Position numbers and translations under genes: made by a program. A DNA stretch of 64,000 bases, taken from NCBI RefSeq assembly GCF_025452095.1, contig NZ_CP104877.1:1922001-1986000 (forward strand), in the 5' to 3' direction. The DNA is from Paenarthrobacter sp. JL.01a (GTDB lineage: Bacteria; Actinomycetota; Actinomycetes; Actinomycetales; Micrococcaceae). Positions 46,668 to 54,349 of this stretch are shown in pieces. Below the pieces are notes generated by a model. It searched no databases and was not told where the DNA came from. It saw only the letters and a program-made list of their open reading frames with translations. Each line of letters opens with the position of its first letter. Within the stretch, counting starts at the first letter, position 1.

Positions 46668-48101
46668 ATGTACACAGTCCAGGCGACCACCCGGCTCGGT
46701 GGGGGGCGCGTTGAAGGCGTTGCCGGAATGACGTCACCCGTTGAAACAATAGTTTCCTCGGCGACGGTGATGACCCCCAGCGGTTCCACGGCCACGTTCG
46801 TGACCACAAGCCATTGCCTGGAGGTGGCCGACAAGCGAGATGGTCGTCCGATCATCTTCGCTTTCAATGGCGGTCCGGGCGCGGCGGCAGGGTTTCTTGA
46901 TATCGGATTCCTTGGGCCGTACGGCCTGGAGTTCGCCGACGGTGTGCGCCCGGGCACGCACCCGCCGTTCAGGATCAATGTTGCTGCAGACACAATTCTC
47001 GATACCGCCGATGTGGTTCTGATAGATCCCCCCGGAACGGGTTTGGCGAGGCTGAATCCCGAGACGGACCCCAAGGATTTTTACGGATCCATCCAGGACG
47101 CCTCAGCAACGCTGGCCGTCATTATGGACTGGTGCGATCGAAACGATAGGGAGAATTCACCGCGGTACCTGCTGGGCGAAAGCTACGGCAGTGTTCGAGC
47201 GGTCGAAGTGCTTGGACGCTCCCTCGGAGGACCAACTGAAGGTGGGTGGCTTCCCGGCATGAGTTTTAACGGTGCCATCCTCGTAGGGTCGGTCCTGGAT
47301 CTGGCGCGGACGATGCATGGAGACCTCGGATTTGTTCAACGCACCACTGCCTACGCCGCGAGTGCCTGGTATCACGGAATAGCCGGCGCGGGCGCATCCC
47401 TGGAAGCGCACGTTGCCCAAGCCCGCACGTTTGCAAACCGGGAACTCGTCGTGGCCATGCACGAAGGGCTAAGGCTTGGGGGAGCACATAGGCGCTCCAT
47501 CACAGATCGACTCTCCGAGGCCATAGGGCTGCCAACTGGACTCCTGCTGCGCAACAATCTCAGGATCACTGCCGAGGAGTTCTCCAAAGAACTGCTGCCC
47601 TCCGGACGCATCGGGCCCTTCGATGCCCGATACACAGCCAGCCGCCAAGCCATCGGAGCCGATGTCGTTGCTGACGACGCGGGAATGGGGCAGTTCTCAG
47701 CTGCCTTCGCGCACGCCACTCGGACGCGGCTCCGGGACCTTAACGTCGCCAAGGCCGCCGACTACAAACTCATTGATTTTGCTTCCGTCGGCACACCCTG
47801 GGACTGGGGGAGCGGGCCCGGCATCGTCGCGCCACCAGACCATGTCTCTCGGCTGTCAACCGCACTGGACCGGGACCCGGAACTCCGCGTGCTCTTTGCC
47901 AACGGCTACTTTGACCTGGTCACGCCTCTCGGCTCTGCGGAATATGTCGCAGCTCAGGTAGAGCCGGATGCCAGCCGTGTGACCGTCACCCCGTTTGTGG
48001 CAGGCCACATGCCATACGTGGGTGACGAGGCCCGCAAGGCTCTGACGCAAAGCGTCCGAGCCTTCGTGACCACGGGGGGACCCGCACCAGCCAACAGCTA
48101 A
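46668..48101 (+). CDS. Peptidase S10 (serine carboxypeptidase-like), no signal peptide
   Basis: A 477-residue alpha/beta-hydrolase-fold peptidase. Motifs are the oxyanion-region FNGGPGAAAGFLD, the nucleophile Ser172 in LLGESYGS, the acid in FANGYFDLVTP and the His in VAGHMPY. Classical S10 enzymes are secreted, but here no signal peptide is visible, so it is probably cytoplasmic and acts on imported material. ATG 46668 has AAGAGG upstream. It could also be an acyltransferase of the same fold. In the module it may cut a peptide or amide bond of the imported compound. Confidence 0.82.
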   Translation: MYTVQATTRLGGGRVEGVAGMTSPVETIVSSATVMTPSGSTATFVTTSHCLEVADKRDGRPIIFAFNGGPGAAAGFLDIGFLGPYGLEFADGVRPGTHPPFRINVAADTILDTADVVLIDPPGTGLARLNPETDPKDFYGSIQDASATLAVIMDWCDRNDRENSPRYLLGESYGSVRAVEVLGRSLGGPTEGGWLPGMSFNGAILVGSVLDLARTMHGDLGFVQRTTAYAASAWYHGIAGAGASLEAHVAQARTFANRELVVAMHEGLRLGGAHRRSITDRLSEAIGLPTGLLLRNNLRITAEEFSKELLPSGRIGPFDARYTASRQAIGADVVADDAGMGQFSAAFAHATRTRLRDLNVAKAADYKLIDFASVGTPWDWGSGPGIVAPPDHVSRLSTALDRDPELRVLFANGYFDLVTPLGSAEYVAAQVEPDASRVTVTPFVAGHMPYVGDEARKALTQSVRAFVTTGGPAPANS

Positions 48102-48104
48102 TTT

Positions 48105-48117
48105 CAACAAATACTTG
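48105..48117. promoter_or_regulatory. CAAC-N5-GTTG dyad 5 (Rieske oxygenase promoter)
   Basis: CAACAAATACTTG has one mismatch in the right half-site; its left nine bases match dyad 3 except for the last position. It lies in the 148-base gap between the S10 peptidase and the oxygenase gene. A weaker relative begins at 48125, two helical turns on. Confidence 0.45.
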
Positions 48118-48249
48118 TTTCTTGCAACATTTGGTGTAAAAATTTCTGTATCGCCCTAGATCGGCTGATCATCCGTAATCGGACCGCCGGGCATCCCATA
48201 CTTTCCAGCACAACACTGGCTGGGGCCTCAATAAGGAGTTGAAGAACCC

Positions 48250-49401
48250 GTGACGAACGCAAGCGAGCTCATGCGTCACCAAGTTGCCGAAGGCCTCGGA
48301 ATCCCCCGGGACCTTTACCTGTCCGAGGAAGTCTTCAATCAGGAGATGGAAGCCATCTTCGGAACCTCTTGGATCTACGCCGGACACGTCTCACAATTGG
48401 CCGAGCCCGGCTCCTACTTGACGGTGGAGTCCGGGAAGGAAAGTGTGATCGTAGCCCGTACGCGTGAAGGGTCGCTGGCAGCGAACTTCAATGTATGCCG
48501 ACACCGCGGAGCGCGGCTTGTCGACGAGGGCTGCGGAGTTACCAGGCGATTCGTCTGCCCTTACCACCAATGGGGCTATGACCTTGACGGCTCATTGAAG
48601 GGTGCCCCGAAGATGCCCGAAACCTTTGACCGGAGCCAGTACGGACTAACATCCGTTCACGTAAAGACATGGCAAGGCTTCATCTTCGTGAACCTTGCCG
48701 AAAGCCCCACCCGCGACCTGGAAGACATGCTCAGTATCGGAGAGGAAGGGCTGGCCCCCTTCGACCTCGCCTCCGCGCGGGTTGCCCACACCATCACTTA
48801 CGAAATCTCAGCGAACTGGAAGCTCGTCTGGGAAAACGCCCAAGAGTGCTACCACTGTGGAGCGAACCATCCCGAGTTCCTGAGCGCGGTCGATATCCGC
48901 GAGATCACCAGCGATGGACCCGTAGTGTGCGAGATTCCCCCCGGATATGATCCCGTGGTCAAGACCGCACGTTTCCCGCTCAAGGCCGGCGCCACCTCCC
49001 TTACGGTCGGCGGGCAGCCAGCATCAGCAAGGATGCTGGGCCAATTCGCCGAAGGTCTTGAGCCCTACACGGCCTCGGTCCACATTAAACCGACGTTTGC
49101 GCTGGTCGCCTGCCCTGACTACGCGATGGTCCTCCGGGACGAGCCGATCAGCCTCGACAAGACGCGCGTCACTGCGTCATGGCTCGTCCACAAAGATGCC
49201 GAAGAATCCGTCGACTACGACCTGGCCAATCTAATTCGCGTGTGGGACGAGACAAACAAGCAGGACTGGGCTCTCTGCGAGCGAACCCAAAAAGGCGTAC
49301 AGTCCCGCGCGTTCGTTGCCGGACCGCTCTCTTACGAGGAAACGTCAGTCGTGGATTTCCATAGGGCGTACGAGGGATGGCTCCAAGCCGCGGGACTCTA
49401 G
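48250..49401 (+). CDS. Rieske non-heme iron oxygenase, GbcA-like quaternary-amine demethylase type
   Basis: A 383-residue oxygenase alpha subunit. The [2Fe-2S] Rieske ligands are C83/H85 (CRHRGARL) and C103/H106 (CPYHQWGY). The mononuclear iron site is in ENAQECYHCGANHPEF (His 202 and 207; a later Asp should complete it). The LDGSLKGAPKMPETFD segment and the ECYHC motif resemble glycine-betaine, stachydrine and carnitine oxygenases rather than aromatic-ring dioxygenases. N-demethylation of a betaine is therefore inferred. GTG 48250 has AAGGAG upstream. The electron donor is the next gene. Confidence 0.87.
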   Translation: MTNASELMRHQVAEGLGIPRDLYLSEEVFNQEMEAIFGTSWIYAGHVSQLAEPGSYLTVESGKESVIVARTREGSLAANFNVCRHRGARLVDEGCGVTRRFVCPYHQWGYDLDGSLKGAPKMPETFDRSQYGLTSVHVKTWQGFIFVNLAESPTRDLEDMLSIGEEGLAPFDLASARVAHTITYEISANWKLVWENAQECYHCGANHPEFLSAVDIREITSDGPVVCEIPPGYDPVVKTARFPLKAGATSLTVGGQPASARMLGQFAEGLEPYTASVHIKPTFALVACPDYAMVLRDEPISLDKTRVTASWLVHKDAEESVDYDLANLIRVWDETNKQDWALCERTQKGVQSRAFVAGPLSYEETSVVDFHRAYEGWLQAAGL

Positions 49402-49444
49402 GCCAAGCAATCTCTACCCGATGGTCAATGGAGGTGAACCCACA

Positions 49445-50539
49445 GTGACGACAGATATGAACAACGGCCACTTGCTGGCCCCCACCTCAGTCCTCTTCCA
49501 CTCCCTCGTGGTTTCTGATGTGCAGCGGCTTACCAGTGACTCAGTCTCTGTTGAATTCTTCGTGCCTGAGTCGCTGCGTAAGACCTATGAGTTCGCTCCG
49601 GGTCAGTCCGTTGCCCTTCGTAGAATCATCCAAGGCGAAGAGCACCGCCGAAGCTACTCCATCGCGGAGGCCACCGGCCAAGGCTTCCGCATAGGAGTCC
49701 GGGAAGTAACTGGAGGGCACTTCTCGCCTTGGCTGGTGCGTGAAGTGCGTCCGGGAGACGCCATTGATGTGTTCCCACCACAAGGACGTTTCCATATCCG
49801 CCCCGAGGACCGAGGGCGGCACCTGTGCATCGCCGCAGGCTCCGGCATCACGCCTATGCTGGCGATCACATCCTCAGTGCTGGAATCCAACGACGGAGAA
49901 GTCACCCTCATCTATGGCAACCGGAGTCCAGACTCAATCATGTTTGCCGGACAACTAGAGAGTCTGTCGGCACGATACCCGGACCGCTTCTCGCAACTGC
50001 GGACGTTCTCACGTCAGGGCATGACCCAGAGTGAGGCGCTCTTGCGGCTCGATGCCTCCGGCCTCCGAAGGGTCTTGAGTGGACTACCGCACGTGACCGA
50101 ATTCGATCACGTTTGGATCTGCGGCCCCTTCGAGATGGCTCTGGGCGCAAGGGAACAGATAGTCGGTGACGGCGTCCCCGCTTCACATGTGCGCGTCGAG
50201 CTCTTCAGCGCCGACGGTGCCGCCGTTGACGCTTCCCCGCCCAAGGATGCACAAAGCCCCGACGAGACCACCGTTATTGCAGTGTTGAGCGGTCAAAGCA
50301 GTACCTACGTTCAAGGGACTGATATCACGCTCCTGCAAGGTCTCGAAGCGGCTCGGGATGACGCTCCTTTCTCCTGCCGAAGTGGGGTGTGCGGGACATG
50401 CCGCGTACTCGTTCAGAAGGGAAGCGTCGAAATGCGAGAGAACTACGCCTTGGATCCAGACGAAGTTGAGGACGGCTACGTTCTTGCATGTCAGTCCTAT
50501 CCGCTGGGTGGAGCTATCGAGCTGGACTTTGACAGCTGA
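49445..50539 (+). CDS. Oxygenase reductase (FAD / NAD / plant-type [2Fe-2S] ferredoxin)
   Basis: A 364-residue single-chain reductase. The FAD domain has RRSYSIAE, the NAD(P)-binding domain has AAGSGITPMLAI and WICGPFEM, and the C-terminal ferredoxin has the cluster cysteines in CRSGVCGTC and a final Cys in LACQSYPLGG. The layout is that of PaaE/HmpX/GbcB reductases. GTG 49445 with GGAGGTGA 8 bases before is the best start; the frame is open upstream inside the oxygenase gene. It should pass electrons from NAD(P)H to the Rieske protein. Confidence 0.9.
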   Translation: MTTDMNNGHLLAPTSVLFHSLVVSDVQRLTSDSVSVEFFVPESLRKTYEFAPGQSVALRRIIQGEEHRRSYSIAEATGQGFRIGVREVTGGHFSPWLVREVRPGDAIDVFPPQGRFHIRPEDRGRHLCIAAGSGITPMLAITSSVLESNDGEVTLIYGNRSPDSIMFAGQLESLSARYPDRFSQLRTFSRQGMTQSEALLRLDASGLRRVLSGLPHVTEFDHVWICGPFEMALGAREQIVGDGVPASHVRVELFSADGAAVDASPPKDAQSPDETTVIAVLSGQSSTYVQGTDITLLQGLEAARDDAPFSCRSGVCGTCRVLVQKGSVEMRENYALDPDEVEDGYVLACQSYPLGGAIELDFDS

Positions 50540-50622
50540 CACCGATCCTCATGCAGGAAAGGACTCCTGGGTTGACCCTTTCGTAAATCATTCGTTCCCG
50601 CGACGGCTCGGTCGTTTACACG

Positions 50623-50632
50623 CAAACGTTTG
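50623..50632. promoter_or_regulatory. Palindrome upstream of the TetR gene
   Basis: CAAACGTTTG is a perfect 10-base palindrome in the 196-base gap between the reductase and TetR genes, about 105 bases before the GTG. It could be an autoregulatory operator. The rest of the gap shows nothing clear. Confidence 0.35.
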
Positions 50633-50735
50633 ATTGCTCGCCGCATTCATGACAGGAGGCGTGCGGCCGTCACTTATGCAAGAACCCTACAGAGCAGGGC
50701 TGGGATGACACGGAGTCGGACATGAGGCCAACGTT

Positions 50736-51362
50736 GTGCGAGAACTGAAAAGAATCACACCCGCTAACGACCCCCGGTCGGTATTGCGGGCAGCCATTGA
50801 AGTTTTTAGTCAGCACGGCTATGACGCCACATCCATGGACGACGTGGCTGAAGTTCTTGCCATATCAAGACCCGCGCTCTATTACCATGTTCCTTCAAAA
50901 GTCGAGTTGTTAAGACGTGCTCTGGAGCCGATCCTCAAAGCGCTTGAGGACATCACATACCCCACCAATGCGAGAACCGTTTCGGCTGAAGACCGGATCA
51001 TACTCGTAGTTCAACAGGTGGTTACGATTTTCACCGGGGATCTGCCATCGGCCTCACTGCTATTGCGCCTCAGGGGCAATACGGACGTCGAACGCAAGGC
51101 GATACAACGTCGCTGTGTATGGGAAAAGGAGCTATCAGCCCTGATGTGCCAAGTGAAGGATGAAGGCTTCATTCGGCACGGCCCAGACCCCCGATTGGTG
51201 GCACGCCTCTTGATCGGAATGGTGTACTCAACTGTTGAATGGTACGATCCAGCCGACGGACCGACACCGCAGAAGCTGGCCCGTGAAATATTCCGTCTCA
51301 CCTTCAGTGGCTTGAGAACGCCACGAGAAGCAGCCGCGCTCACCAAACCTGACACGCCTTGA
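50736..51362 (+). CDS. TetR-family regulator
   Basis: A 208-residue regulator. The HTH occupies residues about 14-60 (VLRAAIEVFSQHGYDATSMDDVAEVLAISRPALYYHVPSK region). A ligand domain of the KstR2-like / TetR_C group follows. The GTG start has no obvious ribosome site. It closes the oxygenase part of the island and may control the oxygenase-reductase pair, alongside the YheO-type protein. Confidence 0.85.
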   Translation: MRELKRITPANDPRSVLRAAIEVFSQHGYDATSMDDVAEVLAISRPALYYHVPSKVELLRRALEPILKALEDITYPTNARTVSAEDRIILVVQQVVTIFTGDLPSASLLLRLRGNTDVERKAIQRRCVWEKELSALMCQVKDEGFIRHGPDPRLVARLLIGMVYSTVEWYDPADGPTPQKLAREIFRLTFSGLRTPREAAALTKPDTP

Positions 51363-52010
51363 TACCGCTTCCGGTGCGGCCTTGACGCCGGAAGTGCTGC
51401 CTTCGACGTAACGTGGGGAGTGCGGGTCAACCTGAATGCCCCTTCGACTACATGCAGACCTCTGCAGGCAGTCCTACGCTTCCAAACAAGGTCTCAACTG
51501 ACAGGCCACGTCGTCCCGCAGTTTTCGTCCTCACTTCCACACTCCTGTACTTTGAACGCCGATAATGGACGTTCTGTCGTCGGCCCCGGACGGGAGGCCT
51601 TGTCATGATGCTCTGTGTCGTCTCCGCCATGAAATAGATGAAGGAGGTGTAGCTACTGTGTCGAGCTATTCATCGTTCTGGCGGGTTGGCTGCCGTCGCG
51701 TTCTGGGTTGTTCTATCGACCGGAGCGAGTCATGCCTTGGGCGTCGGGGCCTCATCCTACCGGAGACTTCACGCGGACCAAGAGGTACCGTCCAGCAGGA
51801 AAACTGCGGAGGCGGCAGCGCCGATTTCCTGGCGCAGGCTATGAGTGCGAGGGACGCGTCAAGTGCCCCTTTTTCGGTGTTCGATCGAGCAAAAAGGAAG
51901 TGTGGACAATGTCCACACTTTCGACCCCGGACTGCCTCGTACAGCCGCCGAATTGCCTCGGATTCCGCATGTTTCCACCACTTCCCCGTGCTACCAAGGC
52001 CTGGAATCCC
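51363..52010. other. Non-coding right end of the island
   Basis: Six hundred and fifty bases without a supported gene. An ORF with a good AAGGAGGTG site starts at GTG 51658 and runs across the right repeat to 52068, but its sequence is low-complexity and unlike any family I know. The stretch holds the 23-base TGTGGACA palindrome. Confidence 0.55.
51898..51920. repeat. 23-base palindrome near the island's right end
   Basis: AAGTGTGGACA (51898-51908), one A, then the exact complement TGTCCACACTT (51910-51920). The same 11-mer makes up the core of the inverted pair at 28515-28528 and 28837-28850. Confidence 0.65.
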
Positions 52011-52038
52011 GTTCGAGTCCCACCTCGGGCACGGCATA
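52011..52038 (+). repeat. attR-type repeat: copy of the tRNA-Leu 3' end
   Basis: An exact 28-base copy of 28462-28489. It contains the T arm from its second stem base and the acceptor 3' strand of tRNA-Leu but no other tRNA part, so it is not a tRNA gene. Confidence 0.8.
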
Positions 52039-52061
52039 TCCCCTCTTCGGAGGGGATTTTT
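52038..52061 (+). terminator. Terminator after the right tRNA fragment
   Basis: ATCCCCTC (52038-52045) pairs with GAGGGGAT (52050-52057) around a TTCG loop, then TTTT. It is probably the original chromosomal terminator of tRNA-Leu, displaced by the island. Confidence 0.75.
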
Positions 52062-52424
52062 GCTTTAACGCGTGAACAAAAGCTTGACTTGTTCGGGAAT
52101 CCTGCCGAACCTTTCGCGTATCCGCTCTCGTTGTGTGTCGTTGGGGTCGCGGTTGTGTACCCGTTTGTCCAGCCAAAGAGGGTGCACATTATGCGCACCG
52201 GTGTATGCCTCTAGTTGGGAATGGCCGTTCCCGATTTCTTGCTCACGCAGCTTCATTTGTGCACGTCGTCCACAAGGACATGACTTGGGTGCTCTGAACC
52301 ACATAACAGTCCTCAGCGCCAGTCCCCTGACGGTCGTCGTGCTATGTGGTCGGCGACTGTGCTCCGCGGGCTGGCGCTGGTGTGTTGTTTCCAAAAAAAA
52401 CGCACAACCCTTCCGTGCGCCGTC
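52062..52424. other. Non-coding chromosomal flank right of the island
   Basis: No supported gene. It carries the stretches that are collinear with the island's inner left end (TTCGGGAATCCTGC at 52092 and GTTTGTCC at 52163, both 71 bases apart as at 28737 and 28808). Confidence 0.5.
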
Positions 52425-52438
52425 GTGACTAATGGCCC
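52425..52438. promoter_or_regulatory. DosR-like box upstream of a universal stress protein
   Basis: GTGACTAATGGCCC (complement GGGCCATTAGTCAC) resembles the other four boxes in this cluster and lies 64 bases before the USP start. Confidence 0.4.
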
Positions 52439-52502
52439 TGTTGCGGGCTGCCACACAGAGGGAGCATTTCCTGACAAGCACGCACACGGCAGGAGACAAC
52501 TC

Positions 52503-52964
52503 ATGAACGATGCAGCACCGTTGGGCAGGATCGTGGTCGGCGTTGACGGTTCGGAGGCCTCAGTTGCAGCACTGCGTGAGGCGCAGCGGCTTGCGCTTCC
52601 GCTCGGGGCAGATGTGGTGGCGACGGCGTTCTGGGAGTTTCCGCGGGTGTACGACGGCTACGTGGCCATGGGCATTGACCGCTTCGAGGAAGCCGCCGGT
52701 GACGTCCTCAAGCAAACCGTCGGGCAAGCTTTCGGGCCGGGCCGGCCCTCCAACGTGGTTTCACGGTTGGAGCGGGGCCATCCGCGGGAGGGCTTGATCG
52801 AAGCGAGCCGCAGCGCCGACCTGCTGGTGGTGGGCCGTCGAGGCCACGGGGGCTTCGGCGGTCTACTTCTTGGATCTGTCAGTTCGGCATGTGTAGCTCA
52901 CGCCCATTGCCCCGTACTGGTGGTCCATGCACCCGAAGCGCACGAGGGTAGCACCGGTAAGTGA
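52503..52964 (+). CDS. Universal stress protein (UspA family)
   Basis: A 153-residue single-domain USP with the N-terminal IVVGVDGSEAS and the ATP-binding motif GRRGHGGFGGLLLGSVS (G-x2-G-x9-GS). ATG 52503 has AGGAG about 7 bases before it; the upstream open frame is not family-like. It is a close paralogue of the minus-strand USP at 61087-61551 (same GRRGHGGFGGLLLGSVSSA block, same xxMGID segment), probably a duplication within the cluster. A DosR-like box lies upstream. Confidence 0.92.
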   Translation: MNDAAPLGRIVVGVDGSEASVAALREAQRLALPLGADVVATAFWEFPRVYDGYVAMGIDRFEEAAGDVLKQTVGQAFGPGRPSNVVSRLERGHPREGLIEASRSADLLVVGRRGHGGFGGLLLGSVSSACVAHAHCPVLVVHAPEAHEGSTGK

Positions 52965-53014
52965 GCGGACCAGACGAGCGATGTTCCGGGCCCAGATGGC
53001 GGGCACTGCTCGGA

Positions 53015-53371
53015 TCAGTGAATGTCCAGCGCCGTCTCGTGTGTTGTTTCCTCAAGGTAGTGTCCGCTTGGCTGCCAGGACATCCGTACGACGAAGTGGC
53101 CCTCCGCAGCTGATCTGGAGACCAGGGCGCCCGCGTCACCTGCGAGCTTGATGCCGAATTCAATCTCGAGGTTCTCCGGAGCGAGTTCCTGCATGGACTC
53201 CATGGCAGCAACGGCTGCGGGACGAACACTGGCGAGGGCATCTTCGAGGCGCCGTCCGACGTCCAGGATGCCCTGTTCATTGCGACCAGGATGGTCCACT
53301 CCGAAACTGCCGTCTGCAACTTCCACCAGCACTGTTCCGGAGCCAACTTCATATCTCAGTACGTCTGTCAT
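53015..53371 (-). CDS. CU044_2847 / trypsin-co-occurring (TCO1) family protein
   Basis: A 118-residue protein with the pattern of the TCO1 domain: beta-rich start (VLRYEVGSGTVLVEV), a central helix and EIEFGIKLAGDAGALVSRSAAEGHFVVRMSW. Such domains occur beside trypsin-like proteases, USPs and NTPases in predicted conflict or stress systems, and their function is not established. ATG 53371 has AGGAAGGGA upstream; the longer frame is rejected. It is 44 bases downstream of the tandem USP gene. Confidence 0.7.
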   Translation of the reverse strand: MTDVLRYEVGSGTVLVEVADGSFGVDHPGRNEQGILDVGRRLEDALASVRPAAVAAMESMQELAPENLEIEFGIKLAGDAGALVSRSAAEGHFVVRMSWQPSGHYLEETTHETALDIH

Positions 53372-53414
53372 GGTTCCCTTCCTGGGCTGAATCGAAGCTG
53401 TCTGTGACCATGGC

Positions 53415-54275
53415 TTAGTCCCCGTTCTCCTGTGGAGGAACGACGACGGTTGGGCACACCAGGTGCGTGAGGACACCATGGGCAGTGGAACCCAGGACCA
53501 GGCGGGCAAAGCCGCCCCGTCCGCGGCTACCCAAGACCAAGAGCCTTGCGCCCGCGGCTGCGTCTATCAGTGCCCTGACCGGCTCCTTGCTGGGTTCGAG
53601 TATCTTGTTGATGACCAAGTCCGGGTAGCTGCTGTTCAGACCGGCGACAGTTTCGGCAAGGATGATGTGTTCCTGTTCGTCCATCAACTTTCCGAGATCA
53701 GCCGGTGCAAGGCCTGCGTCAGTCACCGGGTCTGGAGCCGTGTATGCGTGGACTACGGTCAGTTCCTGCCCTTCCCTGTCTGCCTCGGCGGCGGCGAAGT
53801 CGACCGCGCGTTGTGAAAGGTCCGATCCATCGGCGCCCACGACTACACCGCTTTTTCCATCGACGTCGTTCGTCCCAACTACCGCTACCGGGACCACGCT
53901 CGCGCCGGCTATCTGTAGTGCTCTGTCGGTCAAAGCGCCCCCAAGGTGTGGGCTGCCGGAGCCGACCACGAGAAGGGAGCACTTTGGGCCGTAGTCGCCA
54001 AGTGCGCCAGCCACGCTTCCACTCAGCAACTCGGAGGTAATGTGCAGGTGGTCCTGCCCGCCGACCTTGGCAGCGGCAGCCTCCAGCAAGTCCTTCCCGG
54101 TCTGCCTGAGTTGACCATTCCAGGCACCAGGATTCAGTGACCAGCGGTCATCGACCACATGCAGGATCATTAAGGGCACTTTCTGCTCTGAGGCACGTCT
54201 CGCGGCCCACAGGAGTGCTGCTTCGCTTTGTGGCGAGTCCTTGTAACCCACGGCGATGGCGCGCGCGGTGTTCAT
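53415..54275 (-). CDS. Universal stress protein with two tandem Usp domains
   Basis: A 286-residue protein made of two Usp domains. Domain 1 (about 1-135) has GSGSPHLGGALTDRALQ in place of the strict ATP motif. Domain 2 (about 140-284) has a canonical GSRGRGGFARLVLGST. This is the Rv2623-like tandem architecture, in which ATP binding slows growth in mycobacteria. AAAGGA precedes the ATG. It is probably co-transcribed with the GyrI-like gene upstream and the TCO1 gene downstream. Confidence 0.9.
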   Translation of the reverse strand: MNTARAIAVGYKDSPQSEAALLWAARRASEQKVPLMILHVVDDRWSLNPGAWNGQLRQTGKDLLEAAAAKVGGQDHLHITSELLSGSVAGALGDYGPKCSLLVVGSGSPHLGGALTDRALQIAGASVVPVAVVGTNDVDGKSGVVVGADGSDLSQRAVDFAAAEADREGQELTVVHAYTAPDPVTDAGLAPADLGKLMDEQEHIILAETVAGLNSSYPDLVINKILEPSKEPVRALIDAAAGARLLVLGSRGRGGFARLVLGSTAHGVLTHLVCPTVVVPPQENGD

Positions 54276-54349
54276 GACGGGTTCCTTTCCGTGGAGGGGA
54301 ATGGGGCTTTCTCATCTGCCCTTTGTTTTGGTTTGCATTCGTGGAGGCT

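Larger units (their letters stand above)
28462..52038. mobile_element. Genomic island integrated at tRNA-Leu(CAA)
   Basis: The island is bounded by direct repeats of the tRNA-Leu 3' end. It interrupts ordered housekeeping genes on the left and a stress cluster on the right. It holds catabolic operons, six local regulators and several gene fragments. I see no tyrosine or serine recombinase, relaxase, replication or transfer gene between the repeats, so it is either a decayed element, one moved in trans by another element's integrase, or an island that integrated together with a now-lost integrase. Noncoding sequence just inside the left repeat resembles sequence just outside the right repeat. 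Confidence 0.72.

Noticed and set aside
46091..47074. N-terminal extension of the YheO-type regulator frame
   Set aside because: The extra ~330 codons run antisense to RidA and the S10 peptidase and cross the promoter region with the dyads. Family sequence begins only after ATG 46090 or 46078.
52011..52038. A second tRNA gene
   Set aside because: Only the T-arm and 3' acceptor strand are present; there is no D arm, anticodon arm or 5' acceptor.
51658..52068. ORF with a strong AAGGAGGTG site at the right end of the island
   Set aside because: It passes through the tRNA-end repeat and terminator, has low-complexity composition and no family resemblance. It is probably fortuitous or a remnant.
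53407..53420. A possible sixth DosR-like box (CATGGCTTAGTCCC) before the TCO1 gene
   Set aside because: Only the right half matches (AGTCCC), and it overlaps the end of the USP coding sequence.
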